NCBI RefSeq assembly: GCF_030418305.1
Contig: NZ_JAUHPX010000005.1
Span: forward strand, 124,001-188,000
DNA length: 64,000 nt
Origin: Demequina lignilytica
Lineage (GTDB): Bacteria; Actinomycetota; Actinomycetes; Actinomycetales; Demequinaceae
Direction of reading: 5' to 3'
In this document: in pieces, positions 27,840 through 37,345 of the stretch
Numbering within the stretch: position 1 is the first letter of the stretch
Layout of the letters: each line of letters opens with the position of its first letter
Made by a program: the position numbers and the translations under genes
Notes under the pieces: generated by a model
What the model saw: the letters and a program-made list of their open reading frames with translations, nothing else
Databases searched by the model: none
What the model was told of the DNA's origin: nothing

Positions 27840-29449
27840 GCGCACGCCGGGAACGGCATACCGGGCATGGCGACGGGCCACGTGCCTCCCGGAGCGGCCG
27901 CGCCGGTGAGCACGTCCGCGAGCGCCCGCATCGACGCGTCGGTCGAGCCGTACGTCGCGACGTAGGCGTCGGCGTCCGACCGCTCCAACCCGAACGGGGC
28001 GCCCGTCGAGACGACCACGTCCGCCGTGACGGCGTCGCGGCCCGATCCCATCAGGACGATCCGCGGACCGTCGTCCCCGACGTCGATGCCGCGCTTGCGC
28101 AGCGCGTCCTCGAGCGCGGCGCGGGGCCGGGGCGCGGCGGCGACCACCGTGGCGGCCTCCGTCACCAGCGGGGCGTCGCAGTCCGCGGTCGCGAGGGTCG
28201 TGCCCGCGACGCCGAGCGCGTAGGCGGGGTCCTCGAGGGGGACGGCCTCGGGCTCGGCGCCCGCGCTCCACTCGAGCATGAGGGTCATGCGGGCGACGGC
28301 CTGATCGAGGCGCTCCCGCGACAGGCCGCCCTCCTGGACCGCGGCGACGATCCCGGCGACCGCATCGTCCGCCGAGGCGGGCATGAGCAGCACGTCGGCG
28401 CCGGCCGCGAGCGCCAGCGCCGCGGCCTCGCCCGGGCCGTGGTGGTTCGCGATCGCCCCCATGTTGAGCGCGTCCGTCACCGCGACGCCCGTGAATCCGA
28501 GCTCCTCGCGCAGGTAGGCGTAGGCCTCGGGCTGGAGGGTCGCCGGCTCGTCGCCCCATTCCGGCACGGCGATGTGGGCGACCATGACGGCGGGGGCGCC
28601 GGCGTCGATCGCGCGCGCGAACGGGACGAGGTCCCGGTCCGCGAGCTCGGCCACGGACGCCTCCTGGACCGGCAGCTCCCGATGCGAGTCCGCGGTCACC
28701 GAGCCGTGGCCGGGGAAGTGCTTGAGGACCGGCACGACCGCGGCGTCGGCGAATCCGGCGACGGCCGCCTCGACGGTGGCAGCGACGTCCTCCGCCCGGT
28801 CACCGGCGCTCCGGGTGCGGATGATCGGATCGGACGGGCCCACCGTCATGTCCGCGACCGGGGCGAAGTCGATGCCGATGCCGAGGTCGCGGATCTGCGC
28901 GGCCTGCGAGGCGTAGACGCGCTCGACCACGGCCTTGTCGGTGGCCGCCCCCGCGGCCATGAACGACGGCATCGGCGTGATCACCTCGCGCAGGCGCGAC
29001 ACCAGCCCGCCCTCCTCGTCGACGCTGATCCAGACCGGCCACTCGCGGTCGTCGGCGGCGCTCACCGCGGCCGTCAGCGCCTTCACGCCGTCGGCATCGG
29101 TGATCGCATCGCCCATGAGGATGACGCCGCCCAGCCCGTGACGGGCCACCAGGTCCGCGGCGGCGGCGGGATCGGGCGAGCCCACCGCGGCGACCACCAC
29201 CTGGCCCGCGGCGTCCTCCAGCGGCAGCGCGGCGGCCCGCGCCAGCGCATCGTCCATCATCGCCTCGGTCGGGCCCCACGCCAGGGTCGGCTCGGGGGGC
29301 GGCGAGGCGACCGCGGCGGCCACCGCAGCCACCGGCGCCGCGGGGCTGGAGGCGGAGGGCGAGGGCGCCGCCGGGTCCGCGGCGGAGGTGCAGGCGGCGA
29401 GCGCCCCGACCGCCGCCACCAGCACCGCCGGCAGCGCCCGGGAGGCCAT
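27836..29449 (-). CDS. GH3 family lipoprotein, beta-N-acetylhexosaminidase-like
   Basis: A 537-residue exported protein. A signal peptide with lipobox LAAC puts the lipidated Cys near residue 20, followed by a Ser/Ala/Pro linker. The GH3 domain spans about 75-400, with the NagZ-type motif KHFPGHGSVTADSHRELP carrying the catalytic His/Asp pair, and a nucleophile Asp in VTDALNMGA. A smaller C-terminal domain follows. It probably trims N-acetylglucosamine from cell wall fragments outside the membrane. It starts one base before the tsaD stop, so it is co-transcribed with tsaD. Two copies of the dispersed word encode Asp-Asp-Ala here. Confidence 0.9.
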   Translation of the reverse strand: MASRALPAVLVAAVGALAACTSAADPAAPSPSASSPAAPVAAVAAAVASPPPEPTLAWGPTEAMMDDALARAAALPLEDAAGQVVVAAVGSPDPAAAADLVARHGLGGVILMGDAITDADGVKALTAAVSAADDREWPVWISVDEEGGLVSRLREVITPMPSFMAAGAATDKAVVERVYASQAAQIRDLGIGIDFAPVADMTVGPSDPIIRTRSAGDRAEDVAATVEAAVAGFADAAVVPVLKHFPGHGSVTADSHRELPVQEASVAELADRDLVPFARAIDAGAPAVMVAHIAVPEWGDEPATLQPEAYAYLREELGFTGVAVTDALNMGAIANHHGPGEAAALALAAGADVLLMPASADDAVAGIVAAVQEGGLSRERLDQAVARMTLMLEWSAGAEPEAVPLEDPAYALGVAGTTLATADCDAPLVTEAATVVAAAPRPRAALEDALRKRGIDVGDDGPRIVLMGSGRDAVTADVVVSTGAPFGLERSDADAYVATYGSTDASMRALADVLTGAAAPGGTWPVAMPGMPFPACA

Positions 29450-30486
29450 CAGACCGTGATGGTCGACAGTGGCATGGAGGAGTCGACCCCGATCCCGAGC
29501 GAGCTCGGGGCGACGCCGCGGTCGACCACCGCCGACCCGAGCGCCGCGATCATCGCGCCGTTGTCGGTGCAGTAGCGCAGCGGCGGGATGCGGACGTCGA
29601 TGCCCGCCGCCTCGCCGCGCGCCTGCGCGAGCTCGCGGAGCTGGCTGTTCGCGGAGAAGCCGCCGCCGATCACGAGCGTCTCGACGCCGTGCTCGCGGCA
29701 GGCGTTGAGCGTCTTCGTGACCAGGACGTCCGACACCGCGGCGGCGAAGGACGCGCAGACGTCCTCGACGGGGATCTCCTGGCCCGACGCTCGGCGCGCC
29801 TCGACCCAGCGCGCGACCGCGGTCTTGAGCCCGGAGAAGGAGAAGTCGTAGGCGTGCTTCGCCATGTCCTTGGGCTTGGACAGCCCGCGCGGGAACGGGA
29901 TCGCCTCCGGGTCGCCCTCGCGGGCGAGCCGGTCCACGTGGGGACCGCCGGGGTACGGCAGACCGAGCAGGCGGCCCACCTTGTCGAAGGCCTCGCCGGC
30001 GGCGTCGTCGAGCGTGTGCCCGAGCTCCGTGACCTGCGTCGCGATGTCGTCGACCAGCAGCAACGACGTGTGGCCGCCGGACACCACCAGCGCCATGGTG
30101 CGGTCCGGGAACTCGCCGTGGACGAGCTGGTCGACCGCCGCGTGACCGATGACGTGGTTCACCCCGTACAGCGGCTTGCCCAGGCCGAGCGCGAGCGCCT
30201 TCGCGGCGGAGACGCCGACCGTGAGCGACCCCACCAGGCCCGGTCCCGAGGCCACGGCGATCGCGTCGACGTCCCCGAGCGTGTGGCCGGCCCGCGACAG
30301 CGCCTCCTCCATGGTCGGGATCACGGCCTCGAGATGCGCACGCGAGGCGACCTCGGGCACGATCCCGCCGAAGCGCGCGTGCTCGTCCATCGACGACGCC
30401 ACCACGTCCGCGAGCAGCTCGTTGCCGCGCACGAGCGCGATGCCCGTCTCATCACAGGTGGACTCGAGTCCCAGTACCAATGCCAC
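29449..30486 (-). CDS. tsaD: tRNA N6-adenosine threonylcarbamoyltransferase TsaD
   Basis: A 345-residue TsaD, the catalytic subunit that with TsaB and TsaE transfers threonylcarbamoyl to A37 of ANN-decoding tRNAs. [11 protein letters not shown] (5-15) is the ASKHA phosphate loop, HLEAVIP supplies a metal His, and the second His is in [17 protein letters not shown] and [11 protein letters not shown] are conserved. The GTG start lies six bases after a TACAGT box, so it is likely leaderless. TsaB, TsaE and RimI are encoded 1.4 kb upstream on the same strand, separated by a repeat-rich gap and a divergent nitroreductase gene. Confidence 0.97.
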   Translation of the reverse strand: MALVLGLESTCDETGIALVRGNELLADVVASSMDEHARFGGIVPEVASRAHLEAVIPTMEEALSRAGHTLGDVDAIAVASGPGLVGSLTVGVSAAKALALGLGKPLYGVNHVIGHAAVDQLVHGEFPDRTMALVVSGGHTSLLLVDDIATQVTELGHTLDDAAGEAFDKVGRLLGLPYPGGPHVDRLAREGDPEAIPFPRGLSKPKDMAKHAYDFSFSGLKTAVARWVEARRASGQEIPVEDVCASFAAAVSDVLVTKTLNACREHGVETLVIGGGFSANSQLRELAQARGEAAGIDVRIPPLRYCTDNGAMIAALGSAVVDRGVAPSSLGIGVDSSMPLSTITV

Positions 30487-30498
30487 GCGACAACTGTA
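30486..30498 (-). promoter_or_regulatory. Leaderless -10 box of tsaD
   Basis: TACAGT on the minus strand (30493-30498) lies six bases before the GTG at 30486. Confidence 0.65.
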
Positions 30499-30533
30499 GT
30501 CGGCGGCGGTGCGGGGCGGGCCGCCGCATGGGT

Positions 30534-30546
30534 CATCATGAAGGTA
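30534..30546 (+). promoter_or_regulatory. Possible -10 box of the nitroreductase gene
   Basis: CATCAT at 30534-30539 lies six bases before the ATG at 30546. The gap itself reads GAAGGT, so a short Shine-Dalgarno function is also possible. Confidence 0.4.
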
Positions 30547-31172
30547 TGGAGAACACGAACCTTCCCGAGTCCGCGGCCGCGCCGTTCCTGCTGTCCGACG
30601 CGGCCCGCCGTGCGCTGTTCCTCGAGGCGCGCTCCAATGTGGCGTTCGCGGACGCCGCCGTGGACCCGACGGTCGTGCGTCGGGTCTGGGACCTCGCGAA
30701 GTGGGGGCCCACCAGCAACAACACGCAGCCGCTGCGCCTGGTGATCGCCTCCTCAGGCGAGGCTCGCGAGGCCGTGCTGGCCGCCGCGGCACCCGGCAAC
30801 CGGCCCAAGCTCGAGCAGGCCCCGCTCATCGCCGTCGCCGCCCACGACGACCGCTTCCACGATCACCACGACGTGTGGGCCGGCGGCAACCCGGCCGTGT
30901 TCGACCGCTTCGAGGCCGACCCGGCCGGACGGAGCTGGATCGCCCGATCGGGCTCGATGCTCCAGCTCGGCTACGTGATCGTCGGCCTGCGCGGCGAGGG
31001 CCTCGCGGTCCGCCCCTACGGGGGCTTCGACCGCGCCGCGCTCGACCGGACGCTGATGCCCGAGCACTGGCGTGCCGAGGTGCTGCTCGGCATCGGCTAC
31101 CCCGCGGAGGATCACGGCGCGGGCGACCGTAAGGGCCGCATCCCGGCGGACACGGCGGTGCGGGTCCTCTGA
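30546..31172 (+). CDS. Nitroreductase family protein (RutE/HadB-like)
   Basis: A 208-residue FMN-dependent nitroreductase-fold protein. [15 protein letters not shown] (about 57-71) is the FMN-phosphate loop of the malonic semialdehyde reductase (RutE) subgroup, and [12 protein letters not shown] with the following helix completes the flavin site. It probably reduces an aldehyde, enone or nitro compound with NAD(P)H; no other Rut genes are nearby. The ATG at 30546 follows the usual MENTN start; an upstream extension in frame has poor coding character. The gene runs against the tsa/rim operon and ends at a cluster of repeats. Confidence 0.85.
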   Translation: MENTNLPESAAAPFLLSDAARRALFLEARSNVAFADAAVDPTVVRRVWDLAKWGPTSNNTQPLRLVIASSGEAREAVLAAAAPGNRPKLEQAPLIAVAAHDDRFHDHHDVWAGGNPAVFDRFEADPAGRSWIARSGSMLQLGYVIVGLRGEGLAVRPYGGFDRAALDRTLMPEHWRAEVLLGIGYPAEDHGAGDRKGRIPADTAVRVL

Positions 31173-31230
31173 CCCCCCGCACCCGGGCCGCCACCTCGAC
31201 CGCTCCACCCCCATCCCCCCTACCCCCGGC

Positions 31231-31387
31231 CGGGACACTCAGTCCTCATTCTGAGCCTGCTCCGCGCTCTCCGGGACACTGAGTCCTCCTGCGTTACCAA
31301 CCCTCGCCACGCGTGAGGGTCGCCGATGAGGACTCAGTGTCCCGGCATCGCCGCCGACGCCCCGAGAAGAGGAACCACTGTCCCGAC
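31231..31387. repeat. Four-copy cluster of the GAGGACTCAGTGTCCCG repeat
   Basis: Copies lie at 31231-31249 and 31272-31288 (reverse orientation) and 31328-31344 and 31369-31387 (forward). The middle two are perfect 17-base inverses of one another, 39 bases apart, and enclose a smaller ACCCTC/GAGGGT stem, so one transcript could fold into a long branched hairpin. The outermost copies vary by one to four bases. The cluster fills the 243-base gap between convergent nitroreductase and rimI genes and could end transcription from both sides. Confidence 0.8.
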
Positions 31388-31415
31388 AGGGGTTGGAGGG
31401 GTGTAAGGGCGGCGC

Positions 31416-31880
31416 TCAGGCCTGAGCCGGTCGGTAGCCGGTCAGCTGCGCCCTCATCACCAGCGCGTCGACACCCTCCGGCTGGTAGTACTTCCTGCGG
31501 ACCCGCACGTCCTCGAAGCCGTAGGACCGGTACAGGGCGAGCGCGACCTGGTTGGTCACCGCCACCTCGAGCCACGCGTCGGGCGCGCCGAGCCGGCGCG
31601 CCTCGGCCATGAAGTCCTCCACCAGCGCGCGCCCGAGGCCGCGCCCGCGCATCGCCGACACCACCGCGAGGTTCATCAGGTGGAACGCGTCGCCGTCGAA
31701 GCCATAGACGGCGTACCCGGCCAGTGCGCCGTCGACCTCGAGGCCGCGGTAGCGCGTGAGGCCGTAGCGGAAGTCCTCCGTGATGAGGTCGCGCGACCAC
31801 GCGGAGGCGCCGAACAGCTCCCGCTCGACCTCGGCCATCCACGGGAGGTCGGCCTCGGTCAGATCGCGGATCGCGGTCAC
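31416..31880 (-). CDS. rimI: Ribosomal protein S18 alanine N-acetyltransferase
   Basis: A 154-residue GNAT acetyltransferase. The acetyl-CoA loop is RGRGLGRALVEDFM (R/Q-x-x-G-x-G/A), with the preceding strand FHLMNLAVV and the final ALALYRSYGFEDVRVRRKYY, typical of RimI. It acetylates the N-terminal alanine of S18; actinobacterial homologues may act more broadly. The GTG start overlaps the tsaB stop (GTGA), matching the conserved tsaE-tsaB-rimI-tsaD order. The stop is followed by the repeat cluster. Confidence 0.93.
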   Translation of the reverse strand: MTAIRDLTEADLPWMAEVERELFGASAWSRDLITEDFRYGLTRYRGLEVDGALAGYAVYGFDGDAFHLMNLAVVSAMRGRGLGRALVEDFMAEARRLGAPDAWLEVAVTNQVALALYRSYGFEDVRVRRKYYQPEGVDALVMRAQLTGYRPAQA

Positions 31881-32482
31881 GCCCCGGGCACGCCGTGCAC
31901 GTCGGGCCGGCGCAGGTACAGCGGTTCGGTGGGCATCGGCTCGCCCGCGGCACGCAGCCACGCGGCGACCTCGACGAGCCGGGCGGGATCGGGGTCGGCT
32001 CCGACGGCACCGGGGAAGGCCTCCGGGTACAGGAGCGCGCCTCGGCCCAGGACCGACCCCAGGACGGGCACGTCCCCAGGCGCGGACACGGCGGGCCCCG
32101 ACACGCGCACGCCGTCCCGGTAGGTCGCCCAGTAGACCTCCTTGCGACGCGCGTCGGCGACGACCGTCACCTCGCCGGGCGCGGCCGCGCCTACCGCGTC
32201 GAGCGAGCACACGCCCTCGACGGGGACGCCCCACACCGTCGCGAGGGTGCGCGCGGTCATCAGGCCCACGCGCAGCCCGGTGAACGGTGCGGGCCCCGTG
32301 CCCACCACGATCCGGGAGACCGCGCCGGAGGCGCCAGCCTCCTCGAGGGCCTCGGCGACCAGGGCCGACAGGTGCTCGGCGTGGCCGCGCGGGTCGAAGA
32401 CGGACCGGGCCGCGAGCACGTCGCCGGCGTCGGAGACCACCGCGACGGCGATGGCGGAGGAGGTGTCGAGCGCGAGGATCAC
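31877..32482 (-). CDS. tsaB: t6A synthesis protein TsaB
   Basis: A 201-residue TsaB, the ASKHA-fold partner that forms the TsaB-TsaD-TsaE complex for t6A37 of tRNA. It starts ILALDTSSAIAVAVV and has VGTGPAPFTGLRVGLMTARTLA, the conserved dimerisation segment. It lacks the metal-binding His of TsaD, as expected. The GTG start is six bases after a TAGGCT box inside the end of tsaE, so a second transcript may begin here besides read-through from tsaE. Confidence 0.93.
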   Translation of the reverse strand: MILALDTSSAIAVAVVSDAGDVLAARSVFDPRGHAEHLSALVAEALEEAGASGAVSRIVVGTGPAPFTGLRVGLMTARTLATVWGVPVEGVCSLDAVGAAAPGEVTVVADARRKEVYWATYRDGVRVSGPAVSAPGDVPVLGSVLGRGALLYPEAFPGAVGADPDPARLVEVAAWLRAAGEPMPTEPLYLRRPDVHGVPGA

Positions 32483-32494
32483 GGCTCTAGCCTA
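32482..32494 (-). promoter_or_regulatory. Leaderless -10 box of tsaB
   Basis: TAGGCT on the minus strand (32489-32494) lies six bases before the tsaB GTG and overlaps the tsaE stop codon. Confidence 0.55.
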
Positions 32495-32990
32495 CGAGCG
32501 AGACGCCGGCCCAGCGCTCGCCGACCAGCCGGATGGTGACGGTGCGCAGCCCCTCGTCGGGGCGCTCCATGTCGACCTCGCCCCCCACCTCGCGGGCGAT
32601 GGTGACGTGGACGCGGTCCGCGGCGAGCTGCTCCGCCTTGTCCTCGCCCCATTCGACCACCGTGATCGAGTCCTCGACCGTGGTGTCGAGGTCGAGGTCG
32701 TCGAGCTCCGCGAGGGAGTTCAGACGGTACGCGTCGACGTGGATGAGCGCCGGTCCACCCACGAGGGACGGATGGGTGCGAGCGATGATGAACGTCGGGC
32801 TGGCCACGGGCCCGCGCACGCCGATCGCGGCACCGAGGCCCTGCGTGAAGGTGGTCTTGCCGGCGCCCAGGTCTCCGGTGAGGATCACCACGTCGCCCGC
32901 CCGCAGGTGCGGCGCGAGCACCTCGCCGGCGATCCTGCGCATGGCGTCGCCGTCCGCGGCGATCAGCGTGGTGAGGGACGATGCGGTCAT
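32487..32990 (-). CDS. tsaE: t6A synthesis ATPase TsaE
   Basis: A 167-residue P-loop ATPase of the t6A complex. Walker A is GDLGAGKTTFTQGLG (about 39-53), followed by SPTFIIARTH and the Walker B-like ALIHVDAYRL. It drives cycles of the TsaB-TsaD complex. The ATG overlaps the alr stop (ATGA). The first codons contain a copy of the dispersed 10-mer, read here as Ala-Ser-Ser. Confidence 0.95.
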   Translation of the reverse strand: MTASSLTTLIAADGDAMRRIAGEVLAPHLRAGDVVILTGDLGAGKTTFTQGLGAAIGVRGPVASPTFIIARTHPSLVGGPALIHVDAYRLNSLAELDDLDLDTTVEDSITVVEWGEDKAEQLAADRVHVTIAREVGGEVDMERPDEGLRTVTIRLVGERWAGVSLVG

Positions 32991-34093
32991 ACGGAGGTCT
33001 TCTCCCTCAGGCAGCCGAAGCGGCAGACGATCTCGTAGTCGATGGTGCCGATCGCGTCGGCCCACTCGGTGGCGCTCGGGCCGTCCGGGCCGATCAGCAC
33101 CACCTCGTCGCCGGCCTGGGCCTCGGAGCGCGCGCCCAGGTCGAGCACCACCTGGTCCATGCAGACGCGGCCGGCGATGCGGAAGCGCCGCCCCGCCACC
33201 GCGACCTCCGCGCGGTTGCCAGCCGAGCGGAACACGCCGTCGGCGTAGCCCGCCGTCACGAGCCCGAGCCGGGTCCGCGCCGGGGTGACGTAGTCGTGGC
33301 CGTAGCTCACGCCGCGGCCGGCCTCGACGTCCTTCACAAGCGCGAGGGTCGCCGAGACGCGCATCGCGGGCTCGAGCCCGAAGCCCTCCCCCGACGGGTC
33401 CTCCACGGGCGGCAGCCCGTACACGGCGATGCCGGGGCGCACCAGGTCGAAGTGGAGGTCGGGCCGGGTGAGCGTCGCGGCGGAGTTCGCCAGGTGGCGC
33501 ACCTCGAGCGCGATCCCGCGGGCCTCGATCTCCTCGAGCGCGCCGCGGAACACCCCGGCCTGCGCGTCGATGGTGGGATGGCCCGGCTGGTCCGCCCAGG
33601 CCAGGTGCGACCACGCGCCGACCACGGTGACCAGGCCGTCGGCCTGCGCCTCCAACACGGCGTCCAGCAGCGCCGCCAGCTCCGCCGGGCGCACGCCCTC
33701 CCGGCTGAGCCCCGTGTCGAGGCACAGGTGCAGGCGGGCCGTGCCGCCCGCCTCGCGCGCACCGGCGACGATGCTCGCGAGCACCGGGAGCGACGACACG
33801 GACAGGTCGACGTCCGCCTCGATCAGCGCACGCGCCGGCACCTCGGGACCGTAGAGCCACGTGAGGACCCGACCGGTGTCCCCCGCGGCCCGGAGCGCGA
33901 GCGCCTCGTCCGGCTGCGCGACGCCGAGCCAGGTGGCTCCCCCCGCGCGCGCGGCGCGACCCGAGGGGACCAGGCCGTGCCCGTACGCGTCCGCCTTCAC
34001 CACCGCCATCACCTGCGCGGTCGTTGCGGCGCGCAGCCGCTCGACGTTGCGCGTGATCGCGCCGTGGTCCACGGTCACCTGCAGCCTGCTCAT
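32987..34093 (-). CDS. alr: Alanine racemase
   Basis: A 368-residue PLP-dependent alanine racemase that makes D-alanine for peptidoglycan. The PLP lysine lies in VVKADAYGHGLVP (near residue 32-36), the PLP-stabilising Arg region is present, and the C-terminal catalytic Tyr lies in GVSYGHDY. CMDQVVLDLG in the beta-barrel domain is typical. The ATG at 34093 overlaps the acpS stop (TGATG) and gives the standard N-terminus SRLQVTVDHGAI. It is part of the glmS-acpS-alr-tsaE-tsaB-rimI operon-like array. Confidence 0.96.
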   Translation of the reverse strand: MSRLQVTVDHGAITRNVERLRAATTAQVMAVVKADAYGHGLVPSGRAARAGGATWLGVAQPDEALALRAAGDTGRVLTWLYGPEVPARALIEADVDLSVSSLPVLASIVAGAREAGGTARLHLCLDTGLSREGVRPAELAALLDAVLEAQADGLVTVVGAWSHLAWADQPGHPTIDAQAGVFRGALEEIEARGIALEVRHLANSAATLTRPDLHFDLVRPGIAVYGLPPVEDPSGEGFGLEPAMRVSATLALVKDVEAGRGVSYGHDYVTPARTRLGLVTAGYADGVFRSAGNRAEVAVAGRRFRIAGRVCMDQVVLDLGARSEAQAGDEVVLIGPDGPSATEWADAIGTIDYEIVCRFGCLREKTSV

Positions 34094-34446
34094 CAACCCT
34101 CCCCGATCACCACGGCGGAGGCGATCCCCGCATCGTGCGACAGCGATACATGGAAGCTGGTGATCCCCAGCTCCGCGGCTCGGGCCGCGACCGACCCCCG
34201 CACCGTCAGGACGGGGGCGCCGCCCTCGATGCGGGCGATCTCGCAGTCCTGCCAGCTCATGCCGCCCGGCGCGCCGAGCGCCTTCGCCACGGCCTCCTTG
34301 GCCGCCCACCGGGCCGCCAGGCTCGCGTGACCGAGCTCCCGCTCGGCGGGCGTGAAGACGCGCTCGAGGAATCCCGGGGAGCGCTCGAGGGCGTCCTCGA
34401 ATCGCGAGATCTCGACGACGTCGATGCCCAGGCCCAGGATCGCCAC
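34093..34446 (-). CDS. acpS: Holo-[acyl-carrier-protein] synthase
   Basis: A 117-residue AcpS that transfers 4'-phosphopantetheine from CoA to the serine of acyl carrier protein. [17 protein letters not shown] (4-20) holds the metal-binding Asp and Glu, [12 protein letters not shown] is the conserved CoA/metal helix, and HVSLSHD is the C-terminal signature. The GTG start at 34446 is six bases after the glmS stop. CoA needed by the enzyme is made from the product of coaA just upstream on the other strand. Confidence 0.95.
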   Translation of the reverse strand: MAILGLGIDVVEISRFEDALERSPGFLERVFTPAERELGHASLAARWAAKEAVAKALGAPGGMSWQDCEIARIEGGAPVLTVRGSVAARAAELGITSFHVSLSHDAGIASAVVIGEG

Positions 34447-34451
34447 GGGCG

Positions 34452-36317
34452 CTACTCGACCGTGACGGACTTGGCGAGGTTCCGCGGCTGGTCCACGTCG
34501 TAGCCCTTGGCCGTCGCGAGCTCGAGGGCGAACAGCTGCAGCGGCACCACCGACAGCAGCGGCGTCATGAGCACCGGCGCGGCGGGGACGTAGAACACCT
34601 GCTCCGCGTGGTTGGCCGCCTCGGTGTCCCCCTCCTCCGCGATCACGAACGTGCGGGCGCCGCGCGCGCGGACCTCCTGGACGTTCGAGATCACCTTGGA
34701 GTGCAGGGACTCGCGGCCGCGGGGGCTCGGCAGCACGATGAAGACCGGCTGGCCCTCCTCGATCAACGCGATCGGGCCGTGCTTGAGCTCGCCCGCGGGG
34801 AAGCCCTCGGCGTGGATGTACGCGAGCTCCTTGAGCTTGAGCGCACCCTCCATCGCGACGGGATAGCCCACGTGCCGGCCCAGGAACAGCACGGTGCGCT
34901 CGTCCGCCATGGTCCGGGCGAGGGCGCGCACCGGCTCCGAGGCGTCGAGCACCCGCTGGATCTTGGCGGGGATCTCCTCGAGCTGGTCGAGGAGCGACTC
35001 GATCTCGTCGGGGAACTTGTTGCCGCGCAGCTCCGCGAGGTAGATGCCCAGCAGGAACATGGCGGTGATCTGCGCGAGGAACGCCTTGGTCGACGCCACG
35101 GCGATCTCGGGCCCGGCGCGCGTGTAGAGCACCGCGTCGGCCTCGCGCGCGATGGTCGAGCCCTGAGAGTTCACGATCGCGATGACGGGGGCGCCCTGCT
35201 GCTGCGCGTGGCGGACCGCCATGATCGTGTCCATGGTCTCGCCCGACTGCGAGATCGCGACCACCAGCGTCTTCACGCCCACCACCGGGTCCCGGTAGCG
35301 GAACTCGTGGGCGAGCTCCACCTCGACCGGGATGCGGCACCAGTGCTCGATCGCGTTGCGTCCCACGAGGCCGGCGTACGCGGCGGTGCCGCAGGCGACC
35401 ACGATGATCTTGTCGATCGAGTTGAGCACGTTCTCGTGGATCATGCCGCCGTCGAGCTGGAGCCGGCCGTGCTCGTCGATGCGCCCGCGAAGCGTGTCCG
35501 CGACCGCCGTCGGCTGGTCGTGGATCTCCTTCTCCATGAAGGTCGGGAAGCCGCCCTTCTGCGCCGCGGTGGCGTCCCAGTCGACGTGGTACGGCTCGCG
35601 CTCGACGGTGTGTCCGGCGATGTCCGTGATGGTCACGCCCTCCGGCGTGATCTCCACGACCTCGTCCTGGTGCAGCTCGAGCGCGGTGCGCGTGTGCTCG
35701 ATGAACGCCACGACGTCGGAGCCGAGGAAGTTCTCGCCCTCGCCCAGGCCGATCACCAGCGGGCTGTTGCGGCGCGCGCCCACGACCGTGCGCGGCTCGC
35801 TGGCGTCGACGGCCAGCAGCGTGAACGCGCCCTCGAGGCGGCGGGTGATGATGCGCATCGCGTCCGCGAGGCTCTCGCCCCGGTCCACCTCGCGCGCGAG
35901 CAGGTGGCCGGCGACCTCCGTGTCGGTCTCCGAGAGGAACTCGACGCCCTCGGACTGCAGCTCGGCGCGCAGCGCGGAGAAGTTCTCGATGATGCCGTTG
36001 TGGATGATCGCGAGACGCCCGTGCGCCGCGAGGTGCGGGTGCGCGTTGGCGTCCGTGGGCGCGCCGTGGGTCGCCCAGCGCGTGTGGCCGATCGCGGCCG
36101 TCGCGGGCTCGAGGGGACGCCCGGCGAGCTCCTTCTCGAGGTTGACCAGCTTGCCGGCCTTCTTGCGCATCCCGACGCGATCGCGGTCGGAGGTCACGAC
36201 CGCGAGCCCCGCGGAGTCGTACCCCCGGTACTCTAGCCGCGCGAGCCCGCCCATGACCACGCCCTGAGGCCTCGCGTCAGGCGCACCGGCTCCCACATAT
36301 CCGACGATTCCGCACAT
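34452..36317 (-). CDS. glmS: Glutamine-fructose-6-phosphate aminotransferase (isomerising)
   Basis: A 621-residue GlmS that makes glucosamine 6-phosphate from fructose 6-phosphate and glutamine, the entry to UDP-GlcNAc. Cys-2 (MCGIVGYVG) is the N-terminal glutaminase nucleophile, and GHTRWATHG is conserved. Two SIS isomerase domains follow, with [10 protein letters not shown] and SQSGETMDT. The last residues ending KSVTVE match the C-tail that gates the sugar site. The ATG is six bases after a TAGACT box, so it is probably leaderless, leaving no room for a glmS riboswitch. glmM is in the same window. Confidence 0.97.
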   Translation of the reverse strand: MCGIVGYVGAGAPDARPQGVVMGGLARLEYRGYDSAGLAVVTSDRDRVGMRKKAGKLVNLEKELAGRPLEPATAAIGHTRWATHGAPTDANAHPHLAAHGRLAIIHNGIIENFSALRAELQSEGVEFLSETDTEVAGHLLAREVDRGESLADAMRIITRRLEGAFTLLAVDASEPRTVVGARRNSPLVIGLGEGENFLGSDVVAFIEHTRTALELHQDEVVEITPEGVTITDIAGHTVEREPYHVDWDATAAQKGGFPTFMEKEIHDQPTAVADTLRGRIDEHGRLQLDGGMIHENVLNSIDKIIVVACGTAAYAGLVGRNAIEHWCRIPVEVELAHEFRYRDPVVGVKTLVVAISQSGETMDTIMAVRHAQQQGAPVIAIVNSQGSTIAREADAVLYTRAGPEIAVASTKAFLAQITAMFLLGIYLAELRGNKFPDEIESLLDQLEEIPAKIQRVLDASEPVRALARTMADERTVLFLGRHVGYPVAMEGALKLKELAYIHAEGFPAGELKHGPIALIEEGQPVFIVLPSPRGRESLHSKVISNVQEVRARGARTFVIAEEGDTEAANHAEQVFYVPAAPVLMTPLLSVVPLQLFALELATAKGYDVDQPRNLAKSVTVE

Positions 36318-36329
36318 GGTCCGAGTCTA
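36317..36329 (-). promoter_or_regulatory. Leaderless -10 box of glmS
   Basis: TAGACT on the minus strand (36324-36329) lies six bases before the glmS ATG, with no ribosome site between. Confidence 0.65.
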
Positions 36330-36358
36330 GATGCCGCCCCGGCGTCGCCGACGCAGTC

Positions 36359-36369
36359 GGGACGATGCG
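36359..36369 (+). repeat. Intergenic copy of the dispersed GGACGATGCG word
   Basis: GGGACGATGCG in the 65-base gap between divergent glmS and coaA, just before the coaA -10 box. Its ATG is in frame with coaA but is not the preferred start. Confidence 0.65.
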
Positions 36370-36370
36370 C

Positions 36371-36383
36371 CACAATGGGCGGG
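36371..36383 (+). promoter_or_regulatory. Leaderless -10 box that sets the coaA start
   Basis: CACAAT (36371-36376) lies six bases before the GTG at 36383. The in-frame ATG at 36365 would lie upstream of the predicted transcript, which favours GTG. Confidence 0.6.
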
Positions 36384-37339
36384 TGACAGCACCGCGGATC
36401 CCCGACGTCAGCACGCCGTACGTGACGCTGGGCCGCGAGGAGTGGGCCGCCCTCGCGGACTCGACGCCGTTGCCGCTGACCGAGGACGACATCGCCAAGG
36501 TCCGGGGTCTGCGCGATCCCGTCGACCTCACCGAGGTGGACCAGATCTACCGTCCGCTGTCGCGGCTGCTCGACCTCTACTCGGGCGCCACCGGCGCCCT
36601 GCATCGTGCGACCAGCCAGTTCCTGGGCGAGCGCTCGGGGCGCACCCCGTTCGTCATCGGCGTCGCGGGGTCGGTCGCGGTCGGCAAGTCCACGACCGCC
36701 CGACTGCTGCGCGAGCTGATGGCGCGTTGGCCCCGATCGCCGCACGTCGAGCTGGTCACCACCGACGGCTTCCTCTACCCGAACGAGGTGCTCGAGGAGC
36801 GCGGCCTGCTCGCGCGCAAGGGCTTCCCCGAGTCCTACGACCGCCGCGCCCTGCGCGACTTCATCCTCCAGGTGAAGTCGGGTGCCCCCGAGGTCGCCGC
36901 CCCGGTGTACTCCCACCAGATCTACAACATCGTCCCCGGCGAGCGGGTCGTGGTGCGCCAGCCGGACGTGCTGATCGTCGAGGGCCTCAACGTGCTCCAG
37001 ACCACCGCCACCCGCGAGCCGGGACAGCCTCAGCTGCACGTCAGCGACTTCTTCGACGTGTCGATCTACGTCGACGCGGACTCCGAGGACATCCGCCGCT
37101 GGTACGTGGACCGCTTCCTGGCCTTCCGCGAGTCGGCGTTCGCCGAGCCGGACTCCTACTTCCACTCGTACTCGACCCTGAACGACGAGCAGGCGCGCGC
37201 GGTCGCGGGTCAGATCTGGGACGCGGTGAACGCGCCGAACCTGGCGCGCAACATCATCCCGACGCGCTCGCGCGCGACCATCATCCTGCGCAAGGGGCCG
37301 GACCACACGGTCCAGGAGGTCAGGCTGCGGAAGCTCTGA
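36383..37339 (+). CDS. coaA: Pantothenate kinase type I
   Basis: A 318-residue type I pantothenate kinase, the first and often rate-limiting step of CoA synthesis. The P-loop is [15 protein letters not shown] (about 92-106), with the substrate region [19 protein letters not shown] and [16 protein letters not shown] typical of CoaA. Length matches the family (310-325). The GTG start is supported by leaderless geometry and gives the standard [15 protein letters not shown]-terminus. CoA feeds acpS and pta-linked metabolism. Confidence 0.96.
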   Translation: MTAPRIPDVSTPYVTLGREEWAALADSTPLPLTEDDIAKVRGLRDPVDLTEVDQIYRPLSRLLDLYSGATGALHRATSQFLGERSGRTPFVIGVAGSVAVGKSTTARLLRELMARWPRSPHVELVTTDGFLYPNEVLEERGLLARKGFPESYDRRALRDFILQVKSGAPEVAAPVYSHQIYNIVPGERVVVRQPDVLIVEGLNVLQTTATREPGQPQLHVSDFFDVSIYVDADSEDIRRWYVDRFLAFRESAFAEPDSYFHSYSTLNDEQARAVAGQIWDAVNAPNLARNIIPTRSRATIILRKGPDHTVQEVRLRKL

Positions 37340-37345
37340 TCGGGC

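Noticed and set aside
36318-36364. glmS ribozyme/riboswitch upstream of glmS
   Set aside because: The gap to coaA is only about 65 bases and the -10 box lies six bases from the glmS ATG, leaving no transcribed leader.
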